Assembly (NCBI GenBank): GCA_018830415.1
Contig: JAHJSJ010000093.1
Span: forward strand, 1 to 8,768
Origin: Alphaproteobacteria bacterium
GTDB lineage: Bacteria; Pseudomonadota; Alphaproteobacteria; Sphingomonadales; Sphingomonadaceae
Direction of reading: 5' to 3'
DNA length: 8,768 bases
Part shown: piece after piece, positions 1 to 6,827 of the stretch
How positions within the stretch are numbered: position 1 is the first letter of the stretch
Layout of the letters: every line of letters begins with the position of its first letter
The notes under the pieces: model-generated
The model's input: the letters and a program-made list of their open reading frames with translations, nothing else
Database searches by the model: none
Told to the model about the DNA's origin: nothing
Program-made: the position numbers and the translations under genes

Positions 1-598
1 AAACGATGGCTTCGTCCATCTTGTCACCGCCGGTGCGCACCGAGGTGGTATAGGCCAGCCCGCGCAATGAAAGCACCGCCACTTCGGTGGTGCCGCCGCC
101 GATATCGACCACCATGCTGCCAACCGGCTCTGTCACCGGCATATCGGCACCAATCGCCGCTGCCATCGGCTCGAGGATCAGATGCACGCTCGAAGCCCCT
201 GCGTTCGACGCCGCATCACGGATCGCGCGGCGTTCAACCGAGGTGGAGCCTGACGGCACACAGACCACGATTTCAGGGTAGCGGAACATGCTCTTCTTGC
301 CGTGCACCTTCTGGATGAAGTGCTTGATCATCTGTTCGGCAACTTCGATGTCGGCGATCACACCATCACGCAACGGGCGGATCGCCTCGATGCTGTCAGG
401 GGTCTTGCCCATCATCATCTTGGCATCATCGCCCACGGCCTTAACCCGGCGGATCCCGTTGATCGTCTCAATCGCAACCACCGAAGGTTCGTTCAGAACG
501 ATCCCTTGATCCTGCACATAAACCAGCGTGTTGGCGGTGCCGAGATCGATCGCCATGTTTTGCGAACCGAATTTGAACAGGTTTGACAGGAAGCTCAT
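1..598 (-). CDS. mreB: Rod shape-determining protein MreB (partial, C-terminus off the left edge)
   Basis: Bacterial actin homologue that polymerises under the inner membrane and guides lateral cell-wall synthesis. The first 199 codons are present; the rest lies left of position 1. The protein opens MSFLSNLFKFGSQNMAIDLG, a typical MreB start with a hydrophobic, membrane-binding N-terminal stretch. The actin-fold phosphate-1 motif DLGTANT is at about residues 18-24 and the phosphate-2 motif DIGGGTTEVAV begins at residue 165. Other typical segments such as LNEPSVVAI and VPSGSTSVERRA are also present. The start is the ATG at 596-598; no strong Shine-Dalgarno sequence is visible, only a weak GGAAA about a dozen bases upstream. 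It is divergent from mutL. In this family mreB is usually followed by mreC, mreD and a penicillin-binding protein, which would lie outside the window. Identification is firm; the full length cannot be judged. Confidence 0.97.
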   Translation of the reverse strand, partial: MSFLSNLFKFGSQNMAIDLGTANTLVYVQDQGIVLNEPSVVAIETINGIRRVKAVGDDAKMMMGKTPDSIEAIRPLRDGVIADIEVAEQMIKHFIQKVHGKKSMFRYPEIVVCVPSGSTSVERRAIRDAASNAGASSVHLILEPMAAAIGADMPVTEPVGSMVVDIGGGTTEVAVLSLRGLAYTTSVRTGGDKMDEAIV

Positions 599-800
599 TG
601 GTGGTGGTTTTCCAGTGGTGGCGGGGCGGGGCCGCAGACCGCGACAAGAGCGCGGCGGCGGGAAAATCGACCCGGTTATGACATGACGTGACGCGCCTAG
701 CGAATCCGCGCGCAAAACGCCAAAATATTTGTCCACCGCAAGGGCGATTTTTGCGGGGTTGCCCTCGAAATTGCGACCGCTGAACGCTAGCGTGCGACAA
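599..800. promoter_or_regulatory. Divergent intergenic region between mreB and mutL
   Basis: About 200 bp with no supported gene. It must carry the start signals of both mreB (leftward) and mutL (rightward). An AT-rich patch (caaaatatttg) lies near 720-731 in otherwise GC-rich sequence. A short TGAC motif occurs three times at 5-bp steps (679-682, 684-687, 689-692). I could not assign convincing -35/-10 pairs on either strand. An ATG at 729 would extend mutL by 24 codons into this region, but that extension does not resemble MutL. Confidence 0.5.
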
Positions 801-2690
801 ATGCCCGAAATCCGCCGCCTTCCGTCTGCTCTGGTGAACCGCATTGCCGCGGGAGAGGTGGTCGAACGCCCGGCTGCGGCGCTGAAAGAGCTGGTTGAAA
901 ATGCGATTGACGCCGGCGCGCGGCGAATCGGTGTGGTGTTGACCGATGGGGGCCTTGCCCGGATCGAGGTGGTCGATGATGGCTGCGGCATGGCGCCTGA
1001 AGCAATGGCGCTGGCACTGGAACGCCATGCCACGTCCAAGCTCCCCGATTCGCTGATTGGCCCGGATGGCGCGATTGAACTGGTGACGACGCTGGGCTTT
1101 CGCGGAGAAGCGCTGCCATCAATCGCCAGCGTCGCGCGGCTGACCGTCGAAAGCCGTGAGGCGGGCGCTGCCGAAGGCTGGCGGCGGGTGGTCGATCATG
1201 GGGCGATGCTGGCGGATGAACCCGCCGCGCTGCCGCCGGGCACACGGGTGCGGGTGGAGGAATTGTTCGCCAAGGTGCCCGCGCGCCGCAAGTTCCTGCG
1301 CACCGCGCGCAGTGAATACGCCGCTTGTCTGGACGTGGTGCGGCGGTTGGCAATGGCGCGCGCCGATATTGGCTTCACGCTGGAGACGATTGGCGACGCG
1401 GGAAAGCGCACCGTGCTTTCCCTGCAGGCGGGCGAGGAATTGGCGACCCGCGTGGCGCGGATCATCGCGCATGAATTGCAGGACAATTCGGTTGGGATAG
1501 AGTTCACGCGTGACACCCCGCACGGGGTGATGCGGCTGACCGGGCTGGCGGGCCTGCCGACCTACAACCGGGGCGTGGCCGATCATCAATATCTGTTCGT
1601 CAATGGCCGCCCGGTGAAAGACCGATTGCTGGTGGGCGCGGTGCGCGGTGCCTATGCCGATATGCTGGCGCGTGATCGCCATGCGGTGCTGGCACTGTTC
1701 CTCGATCTGCCGCCGCAGGATGTCGATGTGAACGTCCACCCGGCCAAGACCGAGGTGCGGTTCCGCGACAGCGCAGGAGTGCGCGGATTCATCGTTTCCG
1801 GGCTGCGACAGGCGTTGGGGACGGGGGATCGCCGCAGCGCGCAGGGGCCGGATCGCGGGGCGATGGCACGATGGGTGAGTGAGCCTGCTTCCACTTCTCC
1901 CTTCCCCTCGGGGGAAGGGCCGGGGATGGGGGGGCTGCCCAATCCCGCTTGGCCCCGTACACCCCTCCCCAACCCCTCCCGTCAAGGGGAGGGGCTCTTG
2001 TTGCGTGAGGCCGGGTTCGCTTATTCCCAAACGGGATCCACGCCCTCGGGCCGCGCCGAGGAAGCCGCGCCTCTGCCCGAGGGCGCAGCGCAATACCCCC
2101 TCGGCATCGCGCGGGGCCAAGTCGCCAACACCTATATCGTTGCCGAGTCCGCCGATGGGCTCGTGCTGGTCGATCAGCACGCCGCCCACGAACGGCTCGT
2201 GCTCGAACGCCTGCGCGCCGCCGGGGCAGGGGAGGGCAACCGCCGCTCGCAGGCTTTGCTGGTGCCCGATGTGGTCGAGATGGACGAGGTCGATTGCGAC
2301 CGGTTGGAGGACGCCGCCGAGGGGTTGGCGCGCTACGGCCTCGTGATCGAACGCTTCGGGCCGTCCGCGATGCTGGTGCGCGCGCTCCCCGCCGCGCTGC
2401 CCAAGGCGGACAGTGGCAAACTGCTGCGCGACCTTGCCGACGATATCGCCAAGCATGGCAAGCAAGAGGACAGCGGCGCTCTGCTGCTGGCAGAACGGCT
2501 CGAACTGGTGCTGGCGACAATGGCCTGCCACGGATCGGTGCGAGCCGGGCGCACGCTCAACGTCGCGGAAATGAACGCGCTGCTGCGGGAGATGGAGGAG
2601 ACGCCGCGCTCAGGCCAGTGCAATCACGGTCGACCGACCTGGGTGAAGCTGAGCATGGAGGATGTCGAGAAGCTGTTCGGGCGGCATTAA
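801..2690 (+). CDS. mutL: DNA mismatch repair protein MutL, endonuclease type
   Basis: Mismatch repair factor that couples MutS recognition to strand incision. The start at 801 gives 629 residues and matches the family opening (MPEIRRLPSALVNRIAAGEVVERPA); the in-frame ATG at 729 adds 24 unrelated residues and was not chosen. The N-terminal GHKL ATPase shows KELVENAIDAGA with catalytic Glu30 and Mg-binding Asn34, VDDGCGM at about 59-65, and LGFRGEALPSIASV. A proline/glycine-rich linker follows to about residue 430. The C-terminal domain has the metal-dependent endonuclease motif DQHA-x2-E-x4-E from residue 458, ACHGSVRAG, and CNHGRPT from residue 607. These residues indicate a nicking MutL of the kind found in bacteria without MutH. 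Residues about 365-400 are encoded by a palindromic repeat (1893-1998) that stays in frame. The gene stands alone on the plus strand. Confidence 0.96.
   Translation: MPEIRRLPSALVNRIAAGEVVERPAAALKELVENAIDAGARRIGVVLTDGGLARIEVVDDGCGMAPEAMALALERHATSKLPDSLIGPDGAIELVTTLGFRGEALPSIASVARLTVESREAGAAEGWRRVVDHGAMLADEPAALPPGTRVRVEELFAKVPARRKFLRTARSEYAACLDVVRRLAMARADIGFTLETIGDAGKRTVLSLQAGEELATRVARIIAHELQDNSVGIEFTRDTPHGVMRLTGLAGLPTYNRGVADHQYLFVNGRPVKDRLLVGAVRGAYADMLARDRHAVLALFLDLPPQDVDVNVHPAKTEVRFRDSAGVRGFIVSGLRQALGTGDRRSAQGPDRGAMARWVSEPASTSPFPSGEGPGMGGLPNPAWPRTPLPNPSRQGEGLLLREAGFAYSQTGSTPSGRAEEAAPLPEGAAQYPLGIARGQVANTYIVAESADGLVLVDQHAAHERLVLERLRAAGAGEGNRRSQALLVPDVVEMDEVDCDRLEDAAEGLARYGLVIERFGPSAMLVRALPAALPKADSGKLLRDLADDIAKHGKQEDSGALLLAERLELVLATMACHGSVRAGRTLNVAEMNALLREMEETPRSGQCNHGRPTWVKLSMEDVEKLFGRH
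1893..1998. repeat. REPIN-like double-hairpin repeat inside the mutL linker
   Basis: Two GC-rich hairpins in opposite orientation lie about 50 bp apart. The left one has a perfect 9-bp stem, cccttcccc (1899-1907) and ggggaaggg (1911-1919), with a 3-base loop tcg. The right one pairs cccctccc (1973-1980) with gggagggg (1987-1994) around a 6-base loop. The flanks also mirror each other: ccggggatgggggg after the left hairpin is roughly the reverse complement of acccctccccaaccc before the right one. The whole unit therefore resembles two inverted REP sequences (a REPIN). It is read through in frame without a stop and encodes a Pro/Gly-rich stretch in the inter-domain linker of MutL. The exact boundaries are approximate, and copy number elsewhere in the genome is not visible here. 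Confidence 0.7.
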
Positions 2691-2772
2691 CGTCATCCCA
2701 GCGAAAGCTGGGACCTCAAGCGGCAAGTGCTGCGTTTTCCAGCCCTAGGCCCAAGCTTTCGCTGGGGTGACG
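2691..2772. repeat. Intergenic palindromic repeat following mutL (REPIN-like, possible terminator)
   Basis: It begins directly after the mutL stop codon. The outer arms cgtcatcccagcgaaagct (2691-2709) and agctttcgctggggtgacg (2754-2772) are complementary at 18 of 19 positions, and the exception can form a G-U pair in RNA. Each arm is itself a small hairpin: cccagc-gaaa-gctggg (2697-2712) has a 6-bp stem and a GNRA-type tetraloop, and the right arm has a weaker version with one mismatch. This layout of two inverted short palindromes is that of a REP doublet. The motif with GTCATCCCAGCGAAAGCTGGG is, to my knowledge, a common dispersed repeat in sphingomonads and other alphaproteobacteria. Lying between convergent genes, it could stop transcripts from either side, but there is no clear T-tract. 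Confidence 0.72.
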
Positions 2773-2774
2773 GA

Positions 2775-2805
2775 AACGGGCAGCCGAACTCCTGCACCGC
2801 CCGTT
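2775..2805 (-). terminator. Weak hairpin downstream of the phosphodiesterase gene
   Basis: The 7-bp arms aacgggc (2775-2781) and gcccgtt (2799-2805) enclose a 17-base loop, about 45 bp beyond the stop of the minus-strand phosphodiesterase gene. It may add to transcript ending in this convergent gap. The loop is long and there is no run of T, so a functional role is uncertain. Confidence 0.25.
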
Positions 2806-2849
2806 CCAAGCCTTTCGCCGCAACCCATCCCGCAGGCCAACCGCAAACA

Positions 2850-4055
2850 TCAGCGCCGCAGCGCTGCGCTCACATCGGCCAGCTTCCCATCCGCCCCGGC
2901 ATCCTCCGGCAGGCCCAGCACCGCGCGCAGCAGCGCGGCGACGGCGACGTTGTTGAATACCGCCATCCGCTCGCCTTGGGCAAAGGCCGGGCCTTGGGCG
3001 ATGAACAGCGCCAGCATTTCGGGGTCGGCATTGTCATAGCCGTGCGCGCCGCCGTTGACCGGGTAAGCGGGCGGGCCGGACAGGATCGTCCAGCCATTAT
3101 CAGCCAGACAGATGATCGCCGCGACGCGCGGATTGCGGCCATATTTCAGCCGCGCGGGCAGGTCTTCCTTGCGCGTGCAGGTCATGTTTTCATGCGGCAC
3201 CAGCAGCGCTGCCGCCACGCGGTCATCGGTGCCGGTAACCGGCTCAATCGCGGCGTATGGCCCGGTCTCAACCGCGATGTAGCTTGCCCGGTCGATCAGA
3301 TCGTCAAGCTGGATCACGCGGGCTTCATCGGTCTGGCGCATCCCGTGGTCGGCGACGATCACAAGGTTCACCGGCAGGCCCAGTGCCGCGATCCCGTCCA
3401 CCAGATCACCAATCCGCGCGTCCACCTCGGCAAGCGCGGTGTTGACCTCGGCGCTGTCGGGGCCGAAGCGGTGGCCCTGGGTATCGACCGTATCGAAATA
3501 AAGCGTTGCGAAGGCCGGGCGGATCGCTGCCGGACGCCGCAGCCAGTCGAGCACGGTGTTGACCCGCTGGACATTGCCGATGTTCTGATCGAACCGCAGC
3601 CAGTCGCTTGGCCGCACGCCCCCGATTGCCACTTCGCTGCCCGGCCAGAACATGGTCGCTGTGCGGATTCCGGCGCGTTCCGCTGTGACCCAGATCGGCT
3701 CGGCCTCGTCCCACCAGAACGGGTCGAGCGATTGCCGCGCATTGCCCAGACTGAACATCTGGCCCGGACGGCGCGGATCGATCATAGAATTGCCTGAAAT
3801 ACCGCTGCGATCCGGCACCTTGCCAGTAACGATGGCATAGTGGTTGGGGAAGGTCTTGGTCGGAAAACTCGGCCGCATCGGGCCGGTCGCACCGCTTTCT
3901 GCCAATGCGCTGAGGCGCGGGGTGATGCCGCGGGTCAGGTAATCGCTGCGAAAACCGTCAATCCCCACCAGCAAGGTGACGGGGCGGGCTTCATCCTGCG
4001 CCGCGACATGGGCGGGCATGAACAGAACGGCGATCAGGGTGAGAATATGGCGCAT
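2850..4055 (-). CDS. Exported nucleotide pyrophosphatase/phosphodiesterase (ENPP, alkaline phosphatase superfamily)
   Basis: Probable secreted, two-zinc phosphodiesterase that cleaves nucleotide or related phosphodiester bonds. The 401-residue protein starts with a Sec-type signal peptide (MRHILTLIAVLFMPAHVAAQ), so it should act in the periplasm or beyond. The complete expected metal set is visible: Asp33 in GIDGF, the nucleophile Thr68 in PTKTFPNHY, Asp191 and His195 in DTQGHRFGP, Asp236 and His237 in VADHGM, and His338 in HGYDN. Asn89 in GISGN fits the substrate-phosphate-binding Asn of the family. The ATG at 4053-4055 was chosen because it gives the signal peptide and has AGGAAG 6 bases upstream. 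A longer reading from 4160 would overlap ychF and hide the signal peptide. It lies 58 bp downstream of ychF on the same strand and may be cotranscribed. The exact substrate (nucleotide or phospholipid-type) cannot be told. Confidence 0.9.
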   Translation of the reverse strand: MRHILTLIAVLFMPAHVAAQDEARPVTLLVGIDGFRSDYLTRGITPRLSALAESGATGPMRPSFPTKTFPNHYAIVTGKVPDRSGISGNSMIDPRRPGQMFSLGNARQSLDPFWWDEAEPIWVTAERAGIRTATMFWPGSEVAIGGVRPSDWLRFDQNIGNVQRVNTVLDWLRRPAAIRPAFATLYFDTVDTQGHRFGPDSAEVNTALAEVDARIGDLVDGIAALGLPVNLVIVADHGMRQTDEARVIQLDDLIDRASYIAVETGPYAAIEPVTGTDDRVAAALLVPHENMTCTRKEDLPARLKYGRNPRVAAIICLADNGWTILSGPPAYPVNGGAHGYDNADPEMLALFIAQGPAFAQGERMAVFNNVAVAALLRAVLGLPEDAGADGKLADVSAALRR

Positions 4056-4113
4056 AACGGGCTTCCTATATGCAGGACGCGACAATTGCGAGACGGCAGG
4101 TTGGCGTTGCCGA

Positions 4114-5214
4114 TCAGACGTTGAACTTGAACAGCAATATGTCGCCATCCTGCACGACATATTCCTTGCCTTCCTGACGCAGCTTGCCCGCTTCCTTCGC
4201 GCCCGCTTCGCCGCCCAGCGTTACGTAATCATCATAGGCGATGGTTTCAGCGCGGATGAAGCCGCGTTCAAAGTCTGTGTGAATCTCGCCCGCCGCCTGC
4301 GGGGCTTTTGCGCCGTCATGGAACGTCCATGCGCGCGCTTCCTTGGGGCCGACGGTAAAGAAGGTTTTGAGGCCGAGCAGCTTGTATCCGGCGCGGATCA
4401 CGCGGGCGAGGCCGCTTTCGGATAGGCCAAGCGCTTCGAGAAATTCGCCCCGGTCTTCCACCGGCATGGTCACCAGATCAGCCTCGATCGCGGCGGAGAC
4501 GACCACCGCTTCGGCGCCCTCTGCTGCGGCCTTGGCGAACACTTTGGCCGACAGTTCGTTGCCGCTCGCGGCGTCTTCTTCGGCCACGTTGCACACATAG
4601 AGCACGGGCTTCGCGGTCAGCAACTGCGCCTGCGCAAACAGCCGCGCTTCCTCGTCATCGCCGGGAACGGTAAGTCGCGCAGGCTTGCCTTCACGCAGCA
4701 GTTCGAGCGCTTGACCAAGAACGCTCGCCATCGCTTTGGCTTCCTTGTCACCCGCCGCGCCGCGTTTGGCAGCCGCTGGCACGCGCTTTTCAAGGCTTTC
4801 AAGGTCGGACAGCATCAGTTCGGTCTCGACCACCTCGGCATCGGCAATCGGATCGACCTTGTTGGCGACGTGCTGGACATCGTCATCTTCAAAGCAGCGC
4901 AGGACGTGGACGATGGCATCCACCTCGCGGATATTGCCGAGGAACTGGTTGCCTAGCCCTTCGCCCTTGCTCGCGCCTTTCACCAGCCCGGCGATATCGA
5001 CAAAGCCCAACTGGGTTTCGATGATCTTGGCGCTTTTGCCGATGGCCGCGATCTTTTGCAGCCGTTCATCCGGCACGGCGACCTGCCCCACGTTCGGCTC
5101 GATCGTGCAAAACGGATAATTGGCCGCCTGCGCCGCCTGCGTTTCGGTGAGCGCATTGAATAAGGTCGACTTGCCGACATTGGGCAGGCCGACAATCCCG
5201 CAACGGAAACCCAT
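4114..5214 (-). CDS. ychF: Redox-regulated ribosome-associated ATPase YchF (OLA1 family)
   Basis: Obg-related P-loop protein that binds ribosomes and, unlike most TRAFAC GTPases, prefers ATP. The 366-residue length is normal for the family. Visible landmarks are the Walker A/G1 motif GLPNVGKST (residues 9-17), the G2-region segment NYPFCTIEPNVG, G3 DIAGLVKGASKGEGLGN from Asp73, and the non-canonical G4 motif NVAE (209-212) in place of NKxD, which explains the relaxed base specificity. A coiled-coil insertion (about 125-200) and a C-terminal TGS domain (about 283-366, ending VVQDGDILLFKFNV) follow. The start is ATG at 5212-5214, with a purine-rich AAGAGA upstream. Family reports link YchF to the oxidative stress response. 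Association with pth is a recurrent bacterial gene order; here three other genes separate the two. Confidence 0.97.
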   Translation of the reverse strand: MGFRCGIVGLPNVGKSTLFNALTETQAAQAANYPFCTIEPNVGQVAVPDERLQKIAAIGKSAKIIETQLGFVDIAGLVKGASKGEGLGNQFLGNIREVDAIVHVLRCFEDDDVQHVANKVDPIADAEVVETELMLSDLESLEKRVPAAAKRGAAGDKEAKAMASVLGQALELLREGKPARLTVPGDDEEARLFAQAQLLTAKPVLYVCNVAEEDAASGNELSAKVFAKAAAEGAEAVVVSAAIEADLVTMPVEDRGEFLEALGLSESGLARVIRAGYKLLGLKTFFTVGPKEARAWTFHDGAKAPQAAGEIHTDFERGFIRAETIAYDDYVTLGGEAGAKEAGKLRQEGKEYVVQDGDILLFKFNV

Positions 5215-5250
5215 GATGTGTTCTCTTGTCTAGCTGGAAAGCGCCGCCTT

Positions 5251-5268
5251 TAGCGAGCGCGCTCACTA
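5251..5268. promoter_or_regulatory. Near-perfect 18-bp dyad between the SDR gene and ychF
   Basis: The sequence tagcgagcgcgctcacta is an inverted repeat with 8 of 9 pairs matching; the core gagcgcgctc (5255-5264) is perfect. It lies 37-54 bp before the ychF start codon. The 66-bp gap between the dehydrogenase gene and ychF holds little else. It could be an operator in a ychF promoter. (Transcription is leftward, so the dyad is downstream of nothing but ychF's own upstream flank, and the dehydrogenase gene at 5281 ends just before it.) No T-run follows, so an intrinsic terminator is less likely. Confidence 0.35.
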
Positions 5269-5280
5269 ATGGCTAGGGCA

Positions 5281-6285
5281 TCACCGCCCATGCACGCTGC
5301 GCACCAGCGGTCCGACCAGCGGCGATCGGCCGAGCCAATCGGTTTGCACCCGCGCCGCGACTTCGTTGATTGGCACTTGTGGTTTGTTGCCCGGGGCCAC
5401 CGGCAGGCGCAGCGGGCGGGTGCCGGGGGCTTGCGCGATCAGCCCAGCAATCGCGCGCGCCACATCCATCGGATCAGCGCCGCGGCCCGATCCGTCTTCC
5501 TGCCCCATGCGCGCGACTTGCTGGGGATAACCATCAGCGTGGCGTTCCTGCGTCCGTTCCTTGAGCGCGGCCGAATAGGCATTGCGGTTGACCCAGATTT
5601 TGGTGGGATAGCCGCCCGGCTGGATGATGCTGACGTCGATATTGTGCGGCACCAGTTCATAGGCCAGCTGTTCGCTCATCGCCTCCAATGCGAATTTGGT
5701 GGCGGAATAATGCCCGGAATAGGGCGCGATCACACGGCCCAATTGGCTGGAAATCTGGATGATTTGGCCCGCGCCTTTCTTGCGCATCCCCGGCAGCACC
5801 GCGCGCGCCATGCGATGCGCGCCAAACACGTTGGTTTCAAACATCAGGCGGGTGGCTTCCATATCCTGCACCTCGACCGGAGAGGTGATGCCGATGCCCG
5901 CATTATTGACCAGCACGTCAATCGGCCCGCCATTGATCATCTCGGCCTCGGCCACACCGTCGGCGATCTGATCGTCAGACATCACGTCGATTTCGATGAT
6001 GTGGAGGCTCAGCCGTTCGTTCAGTGCAAGGATGCGCAGTTGTTCCGCTTCACGCCGGGGCAGGTCGCGCATCGTGGCAAACACCCGTGCACCCTGACGC
6101 GCGAGCAGTTCTGCCGTCAGCCGTCCGAAGCCGGATGAGCAGCCCGTGATGAGCACGCTTTTCCCTGCATAGTTCGCATCAGGCCGATAAACGGGTTCGG
6201 CAGCAGCACTGGCGCGCGGTGCGGTGGCCAGCGCGCCGGTAGCGGCGGCGGCGGCGATCAGCGAACGGCGATCGATGCGGGGCAT
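5281..6285 (-). CDS. Short-chain dehydrogenase/reductase with a predicted Tat signal peptide
   Basis: Classical SDR-fold NAD(P)-dependent oxidoreductase of unknown substrate, 334 residues. Residues 1-29 look like a twin-arginine signal: IDRRSLI (Arg6-Arg7), an alanine-rich hydrophobic stretch, then ASA-AA as a possible cleavage site. The Rossmann domain begins at about residue 42 with the cofactor motif TGCSSGFG (47-54), followed by NNAG (127-130), Asn152, catalytic Ser180, and Tyr193 with Lys197 in YSATK, so the catalytic tetrad is complete. The start ATG at 6283-6285 has AAGGA about 8-9 bases upstream. It follows the P-loop gene by 30 bp and is probably in the same transcript. Export of a nucleotide-cofactor enzyme is unusual but possible through Tat, which moves folded proteins. 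The extension could instead be a cytoplasmic remnant. Confidence 0.88.
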   Translation of the reverse strand: MPRIDRRSLIAAAAATGALATAPRASAAAEPVYRPDANYAGKSVLITGCSSGFGRLTAELLARQGARVFATMRDLPRREAEQLRILALNERLSLHIIEIDVMSDDQIADGVAEAEMINGGPIDVLVNNAGIGITSPVEVQDMEATRLMFETNVFGAHRMARAVLPGMRKKGAGQIIQISSQLGRVIAPYSGHYSATKFALEAMSEQLAYELVPHNIDVSIIQPGGYPTKIWVNRNAYSAALKERTQERHADGYPQQVARMGQEDGSGRGADPMDVARAIAGLIAQAPGTRPLRLPVAPGNKPQVPINEVAARVQTDWLGRSPLVGPLVRSVHGR

Positions 6286-6315
6286 GGACAGGTTCCTTCG
6301 TGACTGGAAACAGGA

Positions 6316-6822
6316 TCACGCAAGGTTATTGTGTTCGCGCCAGAGTGCAAGCGCGCTTGGAGATTCAAGCCGGATGATCTTGTCTGCCCATGACGCGATG
6401 GCGGCCTCGGTGCGCGGGCGCGGGCCGCGGTTCCAGTTCAGCACATACCAGAAAAACGCGAAGTCAAAGCGTTCGGGGCAGCCTGCGGGCATATCAGGCC
6501 GCGCTTGCCCGCGATGGGTCACGACCCGCCGGATCAGCCGCCACAGACACAGGGATATCGGGAAATCGAGATATATCACCGTGTCCGCCCGTTCGAGCCG
6601 GGGCAGGAGCGTGCTGCCGTAGTTGCCTTCGATCAGCCACTCATCCTGCGCGATGGCTTCGGCGAGCTGGGCGTGCAATTCGGCCTTCTGAGTCTCGACC
6701 CAGCCTGCCTGCCATCCGAGTTGATCCATGTGGACCAGCGGCAGGCCAAGCAGCGGCGCCAGTTCGCGGGCGAGGGTGCTTTTACCCGAACCGCACGGGC
6801 CGATAATCAGCACGCGGCGCAT
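6316..6822 (-). CDS. Small P-loop kinase-like protein (adenylate kinase/topology modulation FlaR-like family)
   Basis: Protein of 168 residues opening MRRVLIIGPCGSGKST, with a clear Walker A motif GPCGSGKST (8-16). HMDQLGW (31-37) and IEGNYGS (64-70) fit the nucleoside-monophosphate-kinase-like family often labelled topology modulation protein or FlaR-like AAA ATPase. TVIYLDFP (81-88) is the likely Walker B strand. An Arg-rich lid (LIRRVVTHRGQARPD) precedes a region of aromatic residues. These proteins resemble small kinases but their substrates are unknown, so a specific reaction is not assigned. The ATG at 6820-6822 lies only 5 bp after the DUF1330 stop codon, which suggests translational coupling. 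Confidence 0.82.
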   Translation of the reverse strand: MRRVLIIGPCGSGKSTLARELAPLLGLPLVHMDQLGWQAGWVETQKAELHAQLAEAIAQDEWLIEGNYGSTLLPRLERADTVIYLDFPISLCLWRLIRRVVTHRGQARPDMPAGCPERFDFAFFWYVLNWNRGPRPRTEAAIASWADKIIRLESPSALALWREHNNLA

Positions 6823-6827
6823 GGGCG

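Noticed and set aside
729..800. N-terminal extension of MutL from the ATG at 729
   Set aside because: The 24 extra residues do not resemble the MutL family, whose conserved start (MPxIRRLP) coincides with the ATG at 801.
468..1028. Minus-strand open frame overlapping mreB and mutL
   Set aside because: It covers the start regions of two firmly identified genes in the wrong frame, and the product is Arg/His-rich without any motif.
1119..2531. Long open frame of 470 codons on the minus strand, antisense to mutL
   Set aside because: It is a high-GC shadow of the mutL codons. Its translation shows no recognisable family pattern, while the plus strand has a full set of MutL motifs.
2727..3797. 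Long open frame of 356 codons on the plus strand, antisense to the phosphodiesterase gene
   Set aside because: It starts inside the palindromic repeat and is antisense to a gene with a complete catalytic set. The composition is typical of a shadow frame.
4056..4160. Upstream extension of the phosphodiesterase to 4160
   Set aside because: It would overlap ychF by 47 bp and bury the signal peptide. The ATG at 4055 has a good Shine-Dalgarno sequence.
5269..6138. Plus-strand open frame of 289 codons opposite the SDR gene
   Set aside because: It is His/Arg-rich with no domain pattern, and is explained as the antisense frame of the SDR codons.
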